Shown: in pieces, positions 53,761 to 63,055 of the stretch
Numbering within the stretch: position 1 is the first letter of the stretch
How the letters are laid out: the number at the start of each line of letters is the position of its first letter
Source: Rhodopirellula sp.
GTDB lineage: Bacteria > Planctomycetota > Planctomycetia > Pirellulales > Thermoguttaceae
DNA length: 64,000 bases
Assembly: GCA_012728855.1 (NCBI GenBank)
Contig: JAAYEH010000301.1
Span: 62,001 to 126,000, forward strand
Direction of reading: 5' to 3'
Program-made: the position numbers and the translations under genes
The notes under the pieces: model-generated
The model's database searches: none
What the model saw: the letters and a program-made list of their open reading frames with translations, nothing else
Told to the model about the DNA's origin: nothing

Positions 53761-55578
53761 ACCCTTGCGGTTAGTTGGGCTCTGCCAGGGAGCAAAGCGA
53801 TCGAACGAAGAGGAGAGCCGCGTTACGAACCTAATGCGTTGATTGCGCACGCTGGGGTCTATGAGTCTCCGGACGGGCAACAGCGCGGCGTCACCCGGTC
53901 CACCTTTCTCGCCCTGTGAACGGTTGCCTGGCGTCGCGGCGGCAGGCGTGAGACGGTAGACGGCATACGTGCGGTTTCGGTACATCTGCTCGAGCATCAG
54001 CGGTGGTTCCGACTCCGTGACGAGATAGGCCGCGCCGTACTTCTCGCCCAGATGCCTGAGGCGATCCAAACTCAACTCCGTCAGCGAGTCGTGCCAGCGA
54101 TACTGCGGATCCTTGTGTCCTGTGGCGTGCAAATCCAGTAAGCGGTCCCACCACTCGACAATCGATTGGGCATCCTGCGGGATGTCTTTGAAGTTGGCCA
54201 CTTCGCTCCGGCCGGTGTACCACTTGAATGTCTGGTTGAGCTTCGGCGTGAGAAACCTTGCGTCAGGTGGAACATCGGGCGAGGCGGCGATCCAGGTGCA
54301 AACCTCACGCCAGCCGCCGTAATTCGCAACCCTCACGGCGCGCGGGATCGTGGGAAACGGCCTCAGCAGAGCGAACTCGCCGAGGTGCAAACCGGCAATC
54401 AGCGTGGCCGCCGCCAGGAGTGGTTTGCCGAAGGTCGGACGAAGCCTCAATTGCTCCACGATCCACCACGTGCCCAACAGCGCCACTCCAAGCGGCACCG
54501 CAACATCCGAGAGGCGGAACCAATAGAACCGCAGCAGGCCGGCGGCCCGGACGGGAGCCAACGCCGCCAGCGCACTGATCAACAGCCCGACCAAGGCAAT
54601 CGCCACGCCGCCCGTGACGAACCCTTGCAGTCGCCCCGTCGCGCCGGTCGATGGCGTTCGCCGGCAGAGCACCAGCCACAGGCAGAGGAGAAGCCCAAAC
54701 CGCAACACGAAGAAAACCGGGAAAGCGCTCAGCACGAGATGGTGTGACAAACGCTCGTACACATAGACAAAATTGGCACGTGCGACGATTTCCGGAGCAA
54801 CGCCCCAGGTGAGCGACAACGAAGGTATCAGCCCGGGCAAGGAAAGAGCCGCGCCGAAGAGCAATCCGGGCCAAAGGGTCACAAGCGCCGGCCGCTGGCT
54901 GCCCGCCAACAGCCAGGCGATCGCAGCGGCAACCAGCGACCATCCACCGACCAAAACATGGAACAATGCGGCGCCGCCAAACAACACGACGCTCCGGTTC
55001 CAACGATTGCGCACTAAAGCCTCGACTCCAAGAAAGAGCAACACGAAGGCAAAACCTTTGGCCTCCACGCCGCCGATCACCCATTCTCCCGCCATGTGGC
55101 ACCGCTCCAGCGCACACGCGAACAGCGCAGCCGTGAGAACTGCAACCCACCTCCGAGCCACCACGGCCCAACTCAGTCGCCACCAAGCCCAGGCCAACAG
55201 CAGCCAGGTCAGCACACGGCCTACCCAGGCCATCAGCCAAGGGGCCAACCAAAGGGCCAACCAGCCTACGGTAAAGTAGAACACCTCGTGCGTATCTGCG
55301 GAATTGAGGAAGAAGTCGTCGGCGATCCACTCGGGATGCCAGAAATGGATCGCTTTGCCGAGATAATACGGTTCGTTGACGTCGGGAACCGGCCAAGCGC
55401 CCTGCAAGAAAAAGACGGCAAAAACCAGCAGAATTTCCACTGCGGCCATGCCGGTCCAGGGGTGGGCAGCGAGCGACGATTTGCCTGACAACGGGAGCTT
55501 CACGAAAAGATCGGGGGCGGGCAGGTCGATCAACACAAGGCAACACCGATTGTAGTCGCAGTCGGGCTTCTCGGGCAA
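53518..55578 (-). CDS. DUF6798 membrane protein with aberrant C-terminus
   Basis: A protein of up to 686 residues. Residues about 45-410 hold about ten to twelve membrane segments (for example AAVEILLVFAVFFLQGAW, LLSWAVVARRW region, VFFVLRFGLLLCLWLVL). The soluble domain after it (ANYGGWREVCTWIAASPDVP, TFKWYTGRSEVANFKDIPQD, DIP/EWWDRLLDLH) is the DUF6798 signature. After YAVYRLTPAAATPGNRS (about residue 560) it runs on for some 120 Ser/Arg-rich residues into a decayed gene, so the native stop seems lost. The start is uncertain: TTG at 55578 or GTG at 55536. Function is unknown. Confidence 0.75.
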   Translation of the reverse strand: MPEKPDCDYNRCCLVLIDLPAPDLFVKLPLSGKSSLAAHPWTGMAAVEILLVFAVFFLQGAWPVPDVNEPYYLGKAIHFWHPEWIADDFFLNSADTHEVFYFTVGWLALWLAPWLMAWVGRVLTWLLLAWAWWRLSWAVVARRWVAVLTAALFACALERCHMAGEWVIGGVEAKGFAFVLLFLGVEALVRNRWNRSVVLFGGAALFHVLVGGWSLVAAAIAWLLAGSQRPALVTLWPGLLFGAALSLPGLIPSLSLTWGVAPEIVARANFVYVYERLSHHLVLSAFPVFFVLRFGLLLCLWLVLCRRTPSTGATGRLQGFVTGGVAIALVGLLISALAALAPVRAAGLLRFYWFRLSDVAVPLGVALLGTWWIVEQLRLRPTFGKPLLAAATLIAGLHLGEFALLRPFPTIPRAVRVANYGGWREVCTWIAASPDVPPDARFLTPKLNQTFKWYTGRSEVANFKDIPQDAQSIVEWWDRLLDLHATGHKDPQYRWHDSLTELSLDRLRHLGEKYGAAYLVTESEPPLMLEQMYRNRTYAVYRLTPAAATPGNRSQGEKGGPGDAALLPVRRLIDPSVRNQRIRFVTRLSSSFDRFAPWQSPTNRKGGSSSVCCQTSSRAARSSGRSSQVSLSTTKTRGSSSIPRKAARRAKVSQGQGRQQVTGKSACKMWRSSMPIFQNHRPLTTR

Positions 55579-55676
55579 CCGGGGGGTGCCATACCCGAGA
55601 AGCAGTGGTCAGTGGCCGGAGTAAAAAAAGTGTACTCGTTGTTGAACCGTTTCCTGCCATCGGCGTATTGAAGGCC

Positions 55677-57155
55677 ATGACGTTTATTCTGCGCCCATTT
55701 TCTATCGTCACTGCCGGGCTTGTTCCGCTGCTCACGGCCGGCCTTCTGGCATCCACGTTCACCGGGTGCAGAAACGGCGACTCGCCCGGTGAAACCTCCC
55801 ACGGCTCCGCTCCCGCGGGCACGGCGATTCAGCTTGTCGTTGTCGATGATCCCGCCATGGCGGCTGCCATCGGTCAACTTCGAGCGGAGTTCAGAGGTCA
55901 GAGCGGATGGGATGTGGACGTTCGGCAGCTCACCGCGTCGGAGTTGAACTCAGCCGGGGCCGTTGAGGCCGACGCGCTGATCGTTTCGTCGTCTCAGTTA
56001 GGTACACTGGCCCAGCGCGATCTACTCTTGCCGCTGCCCGATGAATTGGCCCGCAGCAGCCAGGCGCAATGGTCGGAGATCTTCGATCTGATTCGATCGA
56101 GAGAAGCGGTTTGGTCGAATCGGGTCATGGCGGTTCCTTTCGGTTCCGGCTTGCTGACTTGTTATTATCGAGCCGATCTGTTTGAGAGGCTTAACCTCAA
56201 GCCTCCGGCTACCTGGAAAGACTATCAGCGGATCACTTCGTTGCTGTCCGACCGTGACCGGTTGGGAGATGCGGCCCCACCACCCGGGCAGCAGTGGCGG
56301 GGAACTCTGGAGCCGCTGGCGCCCGGCTGGGCTAGTGTAACACTCTTAGCCCGTGCCGCCGCGTATGCGAGCCACCGCGGCAACTACTCCACCCTCTTCG
56401 ACATCGAGACGATGGAACCGCTGATCGACGGCCCGCCGTTCGTCCGTGCCTTAGAGGAACTGATGGCGGTTGCTGGTCCAGACGGCACCGAACTGTTGAC
56501 TCAAGATCCGACCACGATCCGCAACGCCTTTTGGGCCGGGCAGTGTGGTATGGCGCTCACCTGGCCGACCGCTACGGCCGCCATCGCCGCCGGCCCGGAC
56601 GAGAACCGCCGGGTCGAATTCGCGGAGATGCCCGGTTCTCAAGACGTTTACAACGTAACGGACCGAGCATGGGAGACCCGACGGCGAGGCGAAAGCCCCC
56701 ACGTCCCCCTACTGGCTTCGGCGGGACGGCTGGGGGGGGTGTTGCGGACGTCGAAGTGGCCGGACGAATCGTTCCAACTCCTTCTCTGGCTGTCGGACCC
56801 GCAATGGAGCGAGCAGGTCTGTACTGCAACTCCCGCAACGACGCTGTTCCGTCGGTCGCACCTGAAAAACGCGGGCAAATGGGTTGAGGACGCCGTGCCG
56901 GTGGAGGCCGCGGTGGCATATGCGGAACTGACCGAGGCGGCGTTTACACGGCAGCAGTCGCTCGCGGTACTACGAATTCCGGGAAGCGACGAGTACCTGG
57001 CCGCCCTGGATGACGCCGTCCACAGAGCGGTTCGTGGAGAGGTAACCGCATCGAAATCGCTTGAGGAAACGGCGATTCAGTGGCGCGAGATCACCGAACG
57101 GCTCGGCGTTGAACCCCAACGGAAGGCGTATGGCAACAGCCTGGGCCTCGACTGA
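55677..57155 (+). CDS. Extracellular solute-binding lipoprotein (family 1-like)
   Basis: A 492-residue predicted lipoprotein resembling ABC sugar-binding proteins. The signal ends in a lipobox, LLASTFTGC. The first lobe has QLVVVDDPAMAAAIGQLRAEF and ADALIVSSSQLGTLAQRDLLLPLPDE. The hinge region includes VMAVPFGSGLLTCYYRADLFERLNLKPPATWKDY, cited here in parts, which is typical of the family. The permease and ATPase genes are not adjacent, so it may work with a remote or shared transporter, or as a sensor. An eight-G run at about 56732 lies in frame. The ATG at 55677 begins the signal peptide. Confidence 0.78.
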   Translation: MTFILRPFSIVTAGLVPLLTAGLLASTFTGCRNGDSPGETSHGSAPAGTAIQLVVVDDPAMAAAIGQLRAEFRGQSGWDVDVRQLTASELNSAGAVEADALIVSSSQLGTLAQRDLLLPLPDELARSSQAQWSEIFDLIRSREAVWSNRVMAVPFGSGLLTCYYRADLFERLNLKPPATWKDYQRITSLLSDRDRLGDAAPPPGQQWRGTLEPLAPGWASVTLLARAAAYASHRGNYSTLFDIETMEPLIDGPPFVRALEELMAVAGPDGTELLTQDPTTIRNAFWAGQCGMALTWPTATAAIAAGPDENRRVEFAEMPGSQDVYNVTDRAWETRRRGESPHVPLLASAGRLGGVLRTSKWPDESFQLLLWLSDPQWSEQVCTATPATTLFRRSHLKNAGKWVEDAVPVEAAVAYAELTEAAFTRQQSLAVLRIPGSDEYLAALDDAVHRAVRGEVTASKSLEETAIQWREITERLGVEPQRKAYGNSLGLD

Positions 57156-57252
57156 GCCGTGGGGAAATCCTGCCGCCTTTTGACAAAAGAAGAATGGAAT
57201 CCTAGAATCAAGCTTTCCAAAACCGCTGGACGATACCACGTTAGCGGCTTCT
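57156..57252. other. tRNA promoter region
   Basis: A 97-bp gap between the solute-binding gene and tRNA-Ala. The tRNA promoter should lie here; I could not identify boxes with confidence. Confidence 0.3.
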
Positions 57253-57325
57253 GGGGCGGTAGCTCAGCTGGGAGAGCGCTGCGTTCGCAATGCAGAGGTC
57301 GAGAGTTCGAATCTCTTCCGCTCCA
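57253..57325 (+). tRNA. tRNA-Ala (anticodon CGC)
   Basis: A 73-nt cloverleaf. Acceptor arms GGGGCGG and CCGCTCC pair with G3-U70, the alanine identity element. The D arm is GCTC...GAGC, and the anticodon loop TTCGCAA reads CGC (codon GCG). The T arm is GAGAG-TTCGAAT-CTCTT. The CCA end is not encoded after the A at 57325. Confidence 0.95.
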
Positions 57326-57334
57326 CTAAACAAT

Positions 57335-57371
57335 GCCCGCGGACAGCACTTGTCAGCGGGCTTTTTCTTTT
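57335..57371 (+). terminator. Rho-independent terminator after tRNA-Ala
   Basis: GCCCGC (57335-57340) pairs with GCGGGC (57356-57361) and is followed by CTTTTTCTTTT. A canonical intrinsic terminator ten bases after the tRNA. Confidence 0.85.
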
Positions 57372-57904
57372 GACAGCACAAGATCTTATGGCAATTGACG
57401 AAACATTAGCATCATAGTCGTGTTTTCCGGCCGTTTCGACTGAAATTGACTCCAATATGCACGGTTTGGCGCTGGTTGGTGCAAACTGTGAAGCGGTGAA
57501 ATCCATGTCGTCGTAGCTGTCCTTGAAGCCGTGGAATTGGTTGATCAAGGCTCGGATCATCGAGTCTATCCCGACGAGATGATAGGACTTCGGAACGCAG
57601 GAGAACTTTGAGCATTACCGAATATCCCGGCTGGTGGAGCAGCAAGCCTCACAATTCCGGGGCGAGTCAAGACTAATCCACCTCGGTTTTGGTAACTTCC
57701 GGGACCATCACGAGAGGGCCGAATCGCTCATGAAGAAGCTGGAGGTAGGTCATGAATATCGGGATGGTCCGCATCGAGAGCATCTCTGGAGCAGCGGATG
57801 GCTGCCTGAAGCCGTAGAGATGCTTACTCGCACGGGAAGATGAAATCGAATATATCTGTCTTTCCGGAGATGTAGTTTGTATTTTCTCGGAGTTTCTGGG
57901 CGGC
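57372..57904. other. Degraded stretch downstream of tRNA-Ala
   Basis: About 530 bp with lower GC than the neighbours and only short open frames. Nothing is recognised, and no copy of the tRNA 3' end was found that would mark an attachment site. It may be the relic of an integrated element. Confidence 0.4.
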
Positions 57905-57985
57905 GGCAAGTCATGCTCGGTATGCGGTGGCGGGGACGCCTAGAAGCTTGAGGATTTGGCGTTGAAGGTCGGAGAGGCGGGGCTC
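57905..57985 (-). pseudogene. Possible transposase C-terminal remnant
   Basis: In one minus-strand frame the sequence reads KERSATEPRLSDLQRQILKL then LGVPATAYRA and a stop. This is the kind of short tail found at the end of IS transposases in planctomycetes, though I cannot name the IS family. No upstream catalytic part is present. The KERSATE part is shared with E1, so the tail may belong to the E repeat instead. Confidence 0.3.
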
Positions 57986-58302
57986 GGTCGCGGAACGTTC
58001 TTTGGTTCTGCCATCCCCGTTCTACACCGTCAGGCTGTGCGACTTTTTTAGACACCCGACTTTCGACGGGTGCAAACTTGCGCGCACGCCCTCTGACGTA
58101 AACCCACCGCCGCCGACTGCTTACGCCCCGGAGTTTCGCCTGACCAAAAACCAAGAAAAGTCGACTCGGTGAAAAACTCTCTCGTCCCGCCTTCCCACCG
58201 ACCTTCTCCTCATCCCCCCGCCCAAAAATCTGCTTGACCTATCGCGCCGCATCGACCATGCTCAGATAACAGTAGTGGACGCACGAACACTTCCATTCCC
58301 GC
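57983..58302. repeat. Long dispersed repeat E2 (about 320 bp)
   Basis: Second copy of the E1 repeat, same orientation, about 4.9 kb away. It matches E1 from CTCGGTCG to about AACACTTCCATTCCCG. A further matching patch lies at 58558-58600, so relative to E1 about 250 bp (58307-58555) have been inserted. Confidence 0.8.
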
Positions 58303-58500
58303 GAAGTGGCCCCAGTCGCTTTCGCGGCCCTGCTCCGCAGTTCATTGGCAATGTGGTTGATGATTCGAGTTCTCCCGCCGGCCGGCGGAAGGGATCGCGG
58401 TCCTTCTCCGCCCCATGTACCCGCCATGCTCCAGCCCAATCTCTTGCGACGTGAGACGCCCTTCAGCGCGAGAAAACGGCACCTCCTCCCCTAGAGGCGC

Positions 58501-58550
58501 GTGGCCACCATGTCGCCTCGGATTTGAGAAATCGCCAACTTGGTGGCCAC
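58501..58550. repeat. Inverted repeat GTGGCCACCA / TGGTGGCCAC
   Basis: A perfect 10-bp inverted repeat with a 30-nt spacer, inside the 250-bp stretch that interrupts E2. It could mark an end of a small inserted element. Confidence 0.55.
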
Positions 58551-58682
58551 ACGTGCTGCTGCCAATCGTCACACCCGCGCCGCGCGGCTCCTCCGCCAAG
58601 GATGCATGATTGACGTGCGCCGACCAGCATGGTCAAATGAATCGCCAAGAGGAATGCCTGTCCGACGAGCCGGAGACACCGA

Positions 58683-60269
58683 ATGGCCACGCCGCTGCGA
58701 TCGATGCGAATTCTCGCGATGACCGTGTTCGTTCTGATGCTTTCGGCGATTCGGGCATCGGCGGGCGAAGCGCGACATTGCGGAGTTTACGATGTACACG
58801 ACTACGGAGCGACCGGCGACGGCCTCTCGCTCGACACGGCGGCGATTCAGAAGGCCGTCGATGCCTGCGCGGAGGCGGGCGGCGGCACCGTTCGGCTTTC
58901 CGCGGGAACCTTTCTCTCCGGCACGATCCGGCTGAAGAGCCATGTTTCGCTCTGCCTCGACGCCGGCGCCACGCTGCTGGCAAGCCGCGAAATCGACGAC
59001 TATCCCGGCATCACGCCGGAGATTCCCTATTACTACCAGCCCCGTTTCACCAAGAGCCTGATCTACGCCGAGCGGGCGGAGAACATCTCGCTTGTCGGCC
59101 GAGGCGTGATCGACGGCCAGGGGGAGCACTTCCCGGCCCGGCCCGGCGACGATGCCATGCGGCCGTACATCGTGCGGTTCAGCGAGTGCAAGAACGTCCG
59201 GGTGCGGGATCTCACCTTTCTCGATTCCGCGCGATGGCTCTCCCACTATCTCGCCTGCGAGAATGTGGTCATCGACGGCATCACGATTCGCAGCATGATC
59301 CGTGAGAACCGCGACGGCATCGATATCGACAGTTCGAGCGATGTGCGGATCTCCAACTGCCACATCGAAAGCGGCGACGACGCCATCGTGCTCAAAGCGA
59401 CGGCGGCTCGCCCTTGCCGACGCGTGACCGTGACCAACTGCGTGCTGAGCAGCACCGCCTCGGCGCTGAAACTCGGCACGGAGTCGATCGGCGGCTTCGA
59501 GGACATTCTCTTCACGAACTGCACGATCTACGATACCCACGGAGATGGAATTGCCGTGGAAGAGGTCGACGGCGGCGTCTGCCGGCGAGTCACTATTTCC
59601 AATATCACCATGAACAACGTAGCCGTGGCCATTTTTGTTCGCCTGGGGAACCGCGGCCGGCAACTCCCCGACCGGCCGTCCGGCGTCGGCAGTCTTGGCG
59701 ACATCACGATCAGCAACATCACGGCCACCGGCGTCGGGCCGCTGGGATGCTCCATCACCGGCATCGCGGGCCATCCGGTAGAAAACGTTACGCTGGACAA
59801 CATCCGCCTGCGGTTCCAAGGAGGCGGGACTTCCGCCCCGGCGAGCCTCGACGTGCCGGAAAAGGCCGACGCCTACCCGAAAGGCGCAATGTTCGGTCCT
59901 TTGCCGGCGTATGGACTCTATTGCCGTCATGTGAAGAACCTTTCGTTAAGCCGGCTGGATTTCGCTTTCGAGGAGGAAGATCGCCGCCCGGCGTTGGTGC
60001 TCGACGATGTGGCCGACGTACACCTTTTCGGCCTGCGAGCAGATCTTTCGCCGTCGGCCCCGGCGCTGGTCTGGCTGAATCAGGTCCGCGGCGGGTTGAT
60101 CCACGGCTGCCGGCTTACGGGCGACGTGCCCGTCGTGTTGCGAGTCGAGGGGAGCGAATCGAGTGGTATTGCGCTGCGGGGCAATGATTTCCACTGCGCC
60201 GGCCGGGTGCTCGATAAGGCGGCAGAAACGCCGGAGGATGCCGTCCGCATGGATGCCCAAGACGAGTAG
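58683..60269 (+). CDS. Glycoside hydrolase family 28 (polygalacturonase-like)
   Basis: A 528-residue secreted right-handed beta-helix enzyme. A signal (RILAMTVFVLMLSAIRASA) is followed by VYDVHDYGATGDGLSLDT, the common start of GH28. The catalytic region NRDGIDIDSSSDVRISNC then CHIESGDDAI carries the three Asp residues of the family. Repeated beta-helix turns follow (VTISNITMNN, DITISNITATG, VTLDNIRLRF). GH28 enzymes cut galacturonide links in pectin, by an inverting mechanism; related members act on other uronides. The ATG at 58683 has GGAG upstream. It starts a run of three secreted proteins. Confidence 0.88.
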   Translation: MATPLRSMRILAMTVFVLMLSAIRASAGEARHCGVYDVHDYGATGDGLSLDTAAIQKAVDACAEAGGGTVRLSAGTFLSGTIRLKSHVSLCLDAGATLLASREIDDYPGITPEIPYYYQPRFTKSLIYAERAENISLVGRGVIDGQGEHFPARPGDDAMRPYIVRFSECKNVRVRDLTFLDSARWLSHYLACENVVIDGITIRSMIRENRDGIDIDSSSDVRISNCHIESGDDAIVLKATAARPCRRVTVTNCVLSSTASALKLGTESIGGFEDILFTNCTIYDTHGDGIAVEEVDGGVCRRVTISNITMNNVAVAIFVRLGNRGRQLPDRPSGVGSLGDITISNITATGVGPLGCSITGIAGHPVENVTLDNIRLRFQGGGTSAPASLDVPEKADAYPKGAMFGPLPAYGLYCRHVKNLSLSRLDFAFEEEDRRPALVLDDVADVHLFGLRADLSPSAPALVWLNQVRGGLIHGCRLTGDVPVVLRVEGSESSGIALRGNDFHCAGRVLDKAAETPEDAVRMDAQDE

Positions 60270-60327
60270 AAACGATGATGCCTCGAACCGCTGGAACCAC
60301 CTTCACCCGTTGAGGAGAAAAGAACCC

Positions 60328-61200
60328 ATGCTTTGCCGACTGACTGCCGCTTTGATTTTCGGTACGATGCTCACTTCGCTCTCGGCGGCCGCGCCGCCGC
60401 TGAAGGCTCTGATCGTCGACGGCCAGAACAACCACAACTGGGTGGAGACCACGCCTTACCTCAAGAAGCATCTCGAGGAAACCGGGCTGTTCACGGTCGA
60501 CGTGGCCACCTCGCCGGCTCAAGGCGAGGACATGAGCGGATTCAAGCCGAACTTCGCGGCTTACGACGTGGTGGTGAGTAACTATACGGGCGATGCCTGG
60601 CCTGCCGCCACACAAAAGGCGCTGGAGGATTACGTCGGCGGAGGCGGCGGACTGGTCGTCTTTCATGCGGCCAACAACGCTTTTCCGGAGTGGAAGGAGT
60701 TCAACCGCATGGCCGGGCTGGGCGGCTGGGGCGGCCGGAACGAGAAAGACGGTCCCTACGTCCGCTGGCGCGACGGCAAGATTGTCCGCGATACAACGCC
60801 CGGCCCCGGCGGCGGCCATGGACCACAGCACGAGTTTCAGATAGTGGTCCGCGAGCCCGACCATCCCATCACCCGCGGACTCCCGAACGTTTTCATGCAC
60901 TCAGCGGACGAATTGTATAACCGGCTCCGCGGCCCGGCGGAGAACATGACCGTGCTGGCCACGGCGTTCTCGCCCAAGGAGCAACGAGGCACCGGCGAAC
61001 ATGAACCGCAGTTGATGACGATCGCCTACGGCGAGGGGCGCGTCTTCCATATCGCCTATGGCCACGCGGGCAAGCAATGCCAGAGCGTCGCCTTCATCGT
61101 ACCCTTCCAACGCGGCAGCGAGTGGGCGGCCACCGAGAAAGTCACGCAGGCAGTTCCCCAGGACTTCCCCGGGCCGGATCAGCCGAGCCTGCGGCCGTAG
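60328..61200 (+). CDS. ThuA-like domain protein, secreted
   Basis: A 290-residue exported protein. After a short signal (AALIFGTMLTSLSAA), the domain LKALIVDGQNNHNWVETTPY and DYVGGGGGLVVFHAANNAFPEW, with HEFQIVVREPDHPITRGLP and VFHIAYGHAGKQ, match the ThuA family (trehalose utilisation), a class I glutamine amidotransferase-like fold. The nucleophilic Cys of amidotransferases is absent, and the biochemical role is unknown; the family is tied to sugar metabolism by neighbourhood. GAGGAG lies upstream of the ATG at 60328. It lies 58 bp after the GH28 gene. Confidence 0.85.
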   Translation: MLCRLTAALIFGTMLTSLSAAAPPLKALIVDGQNNHNWVETTPYLKKHLEETGLFTVDVATSPAQGEDMSGFKPNFAAYDVVVSNYTGDAWPAATQKALEDYVGGGGGLVVFHAANNAFPEWKEFNRMAGLGGWGGRNEKDGPYVRWRDGKIVRDTTPGPGGGHGPQHEFQIVVREPDHPITRGLPNVFMHSADELYNRLRGPAENMTVLATAFSPKEQRGTGEHEPQLMTIAYGEGRVFHIAYGHAGKQCQSVAFIVPFQRGSEWAATEKVTQAVPQDFPGPDQPSLRP

Positions 61201-61354
61201 ATGCACTGAGCGATACCGATGCAGCTCACACGTTCCATCATTGCCGTCACCCTCGTCATCTCGCGCATCGGGCTTCGGTAGAATGGATAACCGGCAGTTT
61301 GCTTGGATGGTATTTCGGCGAGCCGGCCCGGCACTTGGAAGAGGAGAATCCGTC

Positions 61355-63016
61355 ATGAAACTTTCCCAGATGCTTACGCGATTGAGCGTTGTCTTGGTCG
61401 GGATGTCGGTCGGCCAAGGCCCCGGCGCCGCTGCCGAGGCGCCGTGGCTGATTGGGCAATCGCACGCCAGTTGGACCCAGGCGCAAGCGTCGGGCGAGGC
61501 GATCGCGGTTACCAATGGACTTTCCCTCACTGGCGACGCGGGCAAGTGGACCAGCAAGTGGCATCATTGGCAGGGTACGGTCGATGCCGCGGAGGTGGCC
61601 GTGAAAGCGGCAGTAGCCCAGTTCACGAACCCGACGATTCAGGTCGTAGTCAAAGGCTCGGAGACGCCCTACACGGACGCCAGCGGAGTCCCGCACACTT
61701 GGTACGGCAGGTGTATGATCGCGATTGTGGATGAACATCGCTGGATGATGGCCATCCGTTCGGGCATCAGTCATATCGCCTGGCATACTCCCCGAAAACG
61801 CGACACGATTCACCTCTTGACGTCCAACGACGAGGGCAGAACCTGGAACAAGCTTGACTGCTGGTTTGACGGAACGCCGATGCAAGGGATGCCCTATGAA
61901 GATGGAGAAACCCATAGCGAGCCGGGGCTTTACCGGATGCCCAACGGCGATCTGATTCTCCAGTTCTGGCGAATCGACTATTCCGCGGGCACCAGGCAAC
62001 TGCGGTCGACGGACAACGGCAAGACGTGGGTTACGGATATTGACAGGATTAACGTCGCCGGGGTGACCGGAGCGGAAGGTGATCGAGCGATCGGTACCGA
62101 GGACTGGTTCGTGGATCCGGAATACCCATCGCACGTGTACATGGCATTCGAGTACTTCGACTACAACGGTGAGGCGGGCTCGCTCTTGGCCAGGTCGATG
62201 GACAATGGCAAGAGCTATACATTTCTCAGTTGGATCGGCCCCCTGGGCGACATGAAAAACCCCGATTCGGGCGCCACGTTTGAACCGGCGATCGAGTATG
62301 TGGGAAACCGCACAATCGTGGCGGTGCTCCGCGATATGGCGGGAATGGGTGATCCGGCGGGAGACCGGCATACCTGGCAGACCGTCAGCACCGACATGGG
62401 CAAGTCCTTCTCTCCACTGGTCGACATTTCCGCCAAGATCAGCGGCGGGTTGCCCAACAGTCTATGGCAGCGGGCGCGGATATATAAAGAAAGCAACCCG
62501 TTCTTCCAGCACGGCAATCCGCTCGACTACGCCCGCGGTGAAGGACGGCTGTGGGGATTTGGGATTCACTGCTTCGGCGGCGGCTGGGGGGCGAGCCCGC
62601 ATACGCGCAAACCGGTAGTCTACTGGTCGGATGACAACGGCCAGTCGTGGTATGGGCCGCAGTTGCTGCACGGTCCGATGTATCCTGGAACCGACACCGG
62701 ATATGGAGACATAAAACGTCGACGCGACGGCACGTTCGTGGCCGCCACCTATTATTGTCCTCCAGAAAACTTGAATATTGCGGACGTGGAGCAATACACG
62801 TTTGGGGGCCAACGGGCGAAGATGCTGATCGAAGCCGATCGCGATGGCGACGGCAGTCCGGACGCCGATTCGGGGTGGCGGGAACTCTACAATGGCTCCA
62901 GTGTCTATGCGGCATCGGGTCTTGGAGCCAGCCATTGGCGGCTGAGGCTTCACCTTAGTTCAACCGATAGAGCCGGCTCGCCCAGGATTGTCCAAGTGAA
63001 GGTCTCACCACGATGA
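61355..63016 (+). CDS. Sialidase-like (BNR repeat) exo-hydrolase, secreted
   Basis: A 553-residue exported protein. A signal (LTRLSVVLVGMSVGQGPGAAA) precedes a sialidase-fold propeller with Asp-box repeats: SNDEGRTWNK, STDNGKTWVT, STDMGKSFSP and SDDNGQSWYG. It is a five- or six-blade propeller by repeat count. Sialidase-like proteins in planctomycetes are often hydrolases or lyases for other sugars, so sialic acid is not assumed. GAGGAG lies upstream of the ATG at 61355. It follows the ThuA gene after 154 bp, and the next two small genes may be accessory. Confidence 0.8.
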   Translation: MKLSQMLTRLSVVLVGMSVGQGPGAAAEAPWLIGQSHASWTQAQASGEAIAVTNGLSLTGDAGKWTSKWHHWQGTVDAAEVAVKAAVAQFTNPTIQVVVKGSETPYTDASGVPHTWYGRCMIAIVDEHRWMMAIRSGISHIAWHTPRKRDTIHLLTSNDEGRTWNKLDCWFDGTPMQGMPYEDGETHSEPGLYRMPNGDLILQFWRIDYSAGTRQLRSTDNGKTWVTDIDRINVAGVTGAEGDRAIGTEDWFVDPEYPSHVYMAFEYFDYNGEAGSLLARSMDNGKSYTFLSWIGPLGDMKNPDSGATFEPAIEYVGNRTIVAVLRDMAGMGDPAGDRHTWQTVSTDMGKSFSPLVDISAKISGGLPNSLWQRARIYKESNPFFQHGNPLDYARGEGRLWGFGIHCFGGGWGASPHTRKPVVYWSDDNGQSWYGPQLLHGPMYPGTDTGYGDIKRRRDGTFVAATYYCPPENLNIADVEQYTFGGQRAKMLIEADRDGDGSPDADSGWRELYNGSSVYAASGLGASHWRLRLHLSSTDRAGSPRIVQVKVSPR

Positions 63017-63055
63017 TTTATCTGCTGGTAGAGATTCAAAGAGATGGAGGAACCT

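Noticed and set aside
57264-57560. Small protein gene overlapping tRNA-Ala on the minus strand
   Set aside because: It is antisense to a certain tRNA and a terminator, and such spurious frames are common over tRNA genes.
61058-61354. Longer frame in front of the sialidase-like gene
   Set aside because: It overlaps the end of the ThuA gene, and the signal peptide with its ribosome site starts at 61355.
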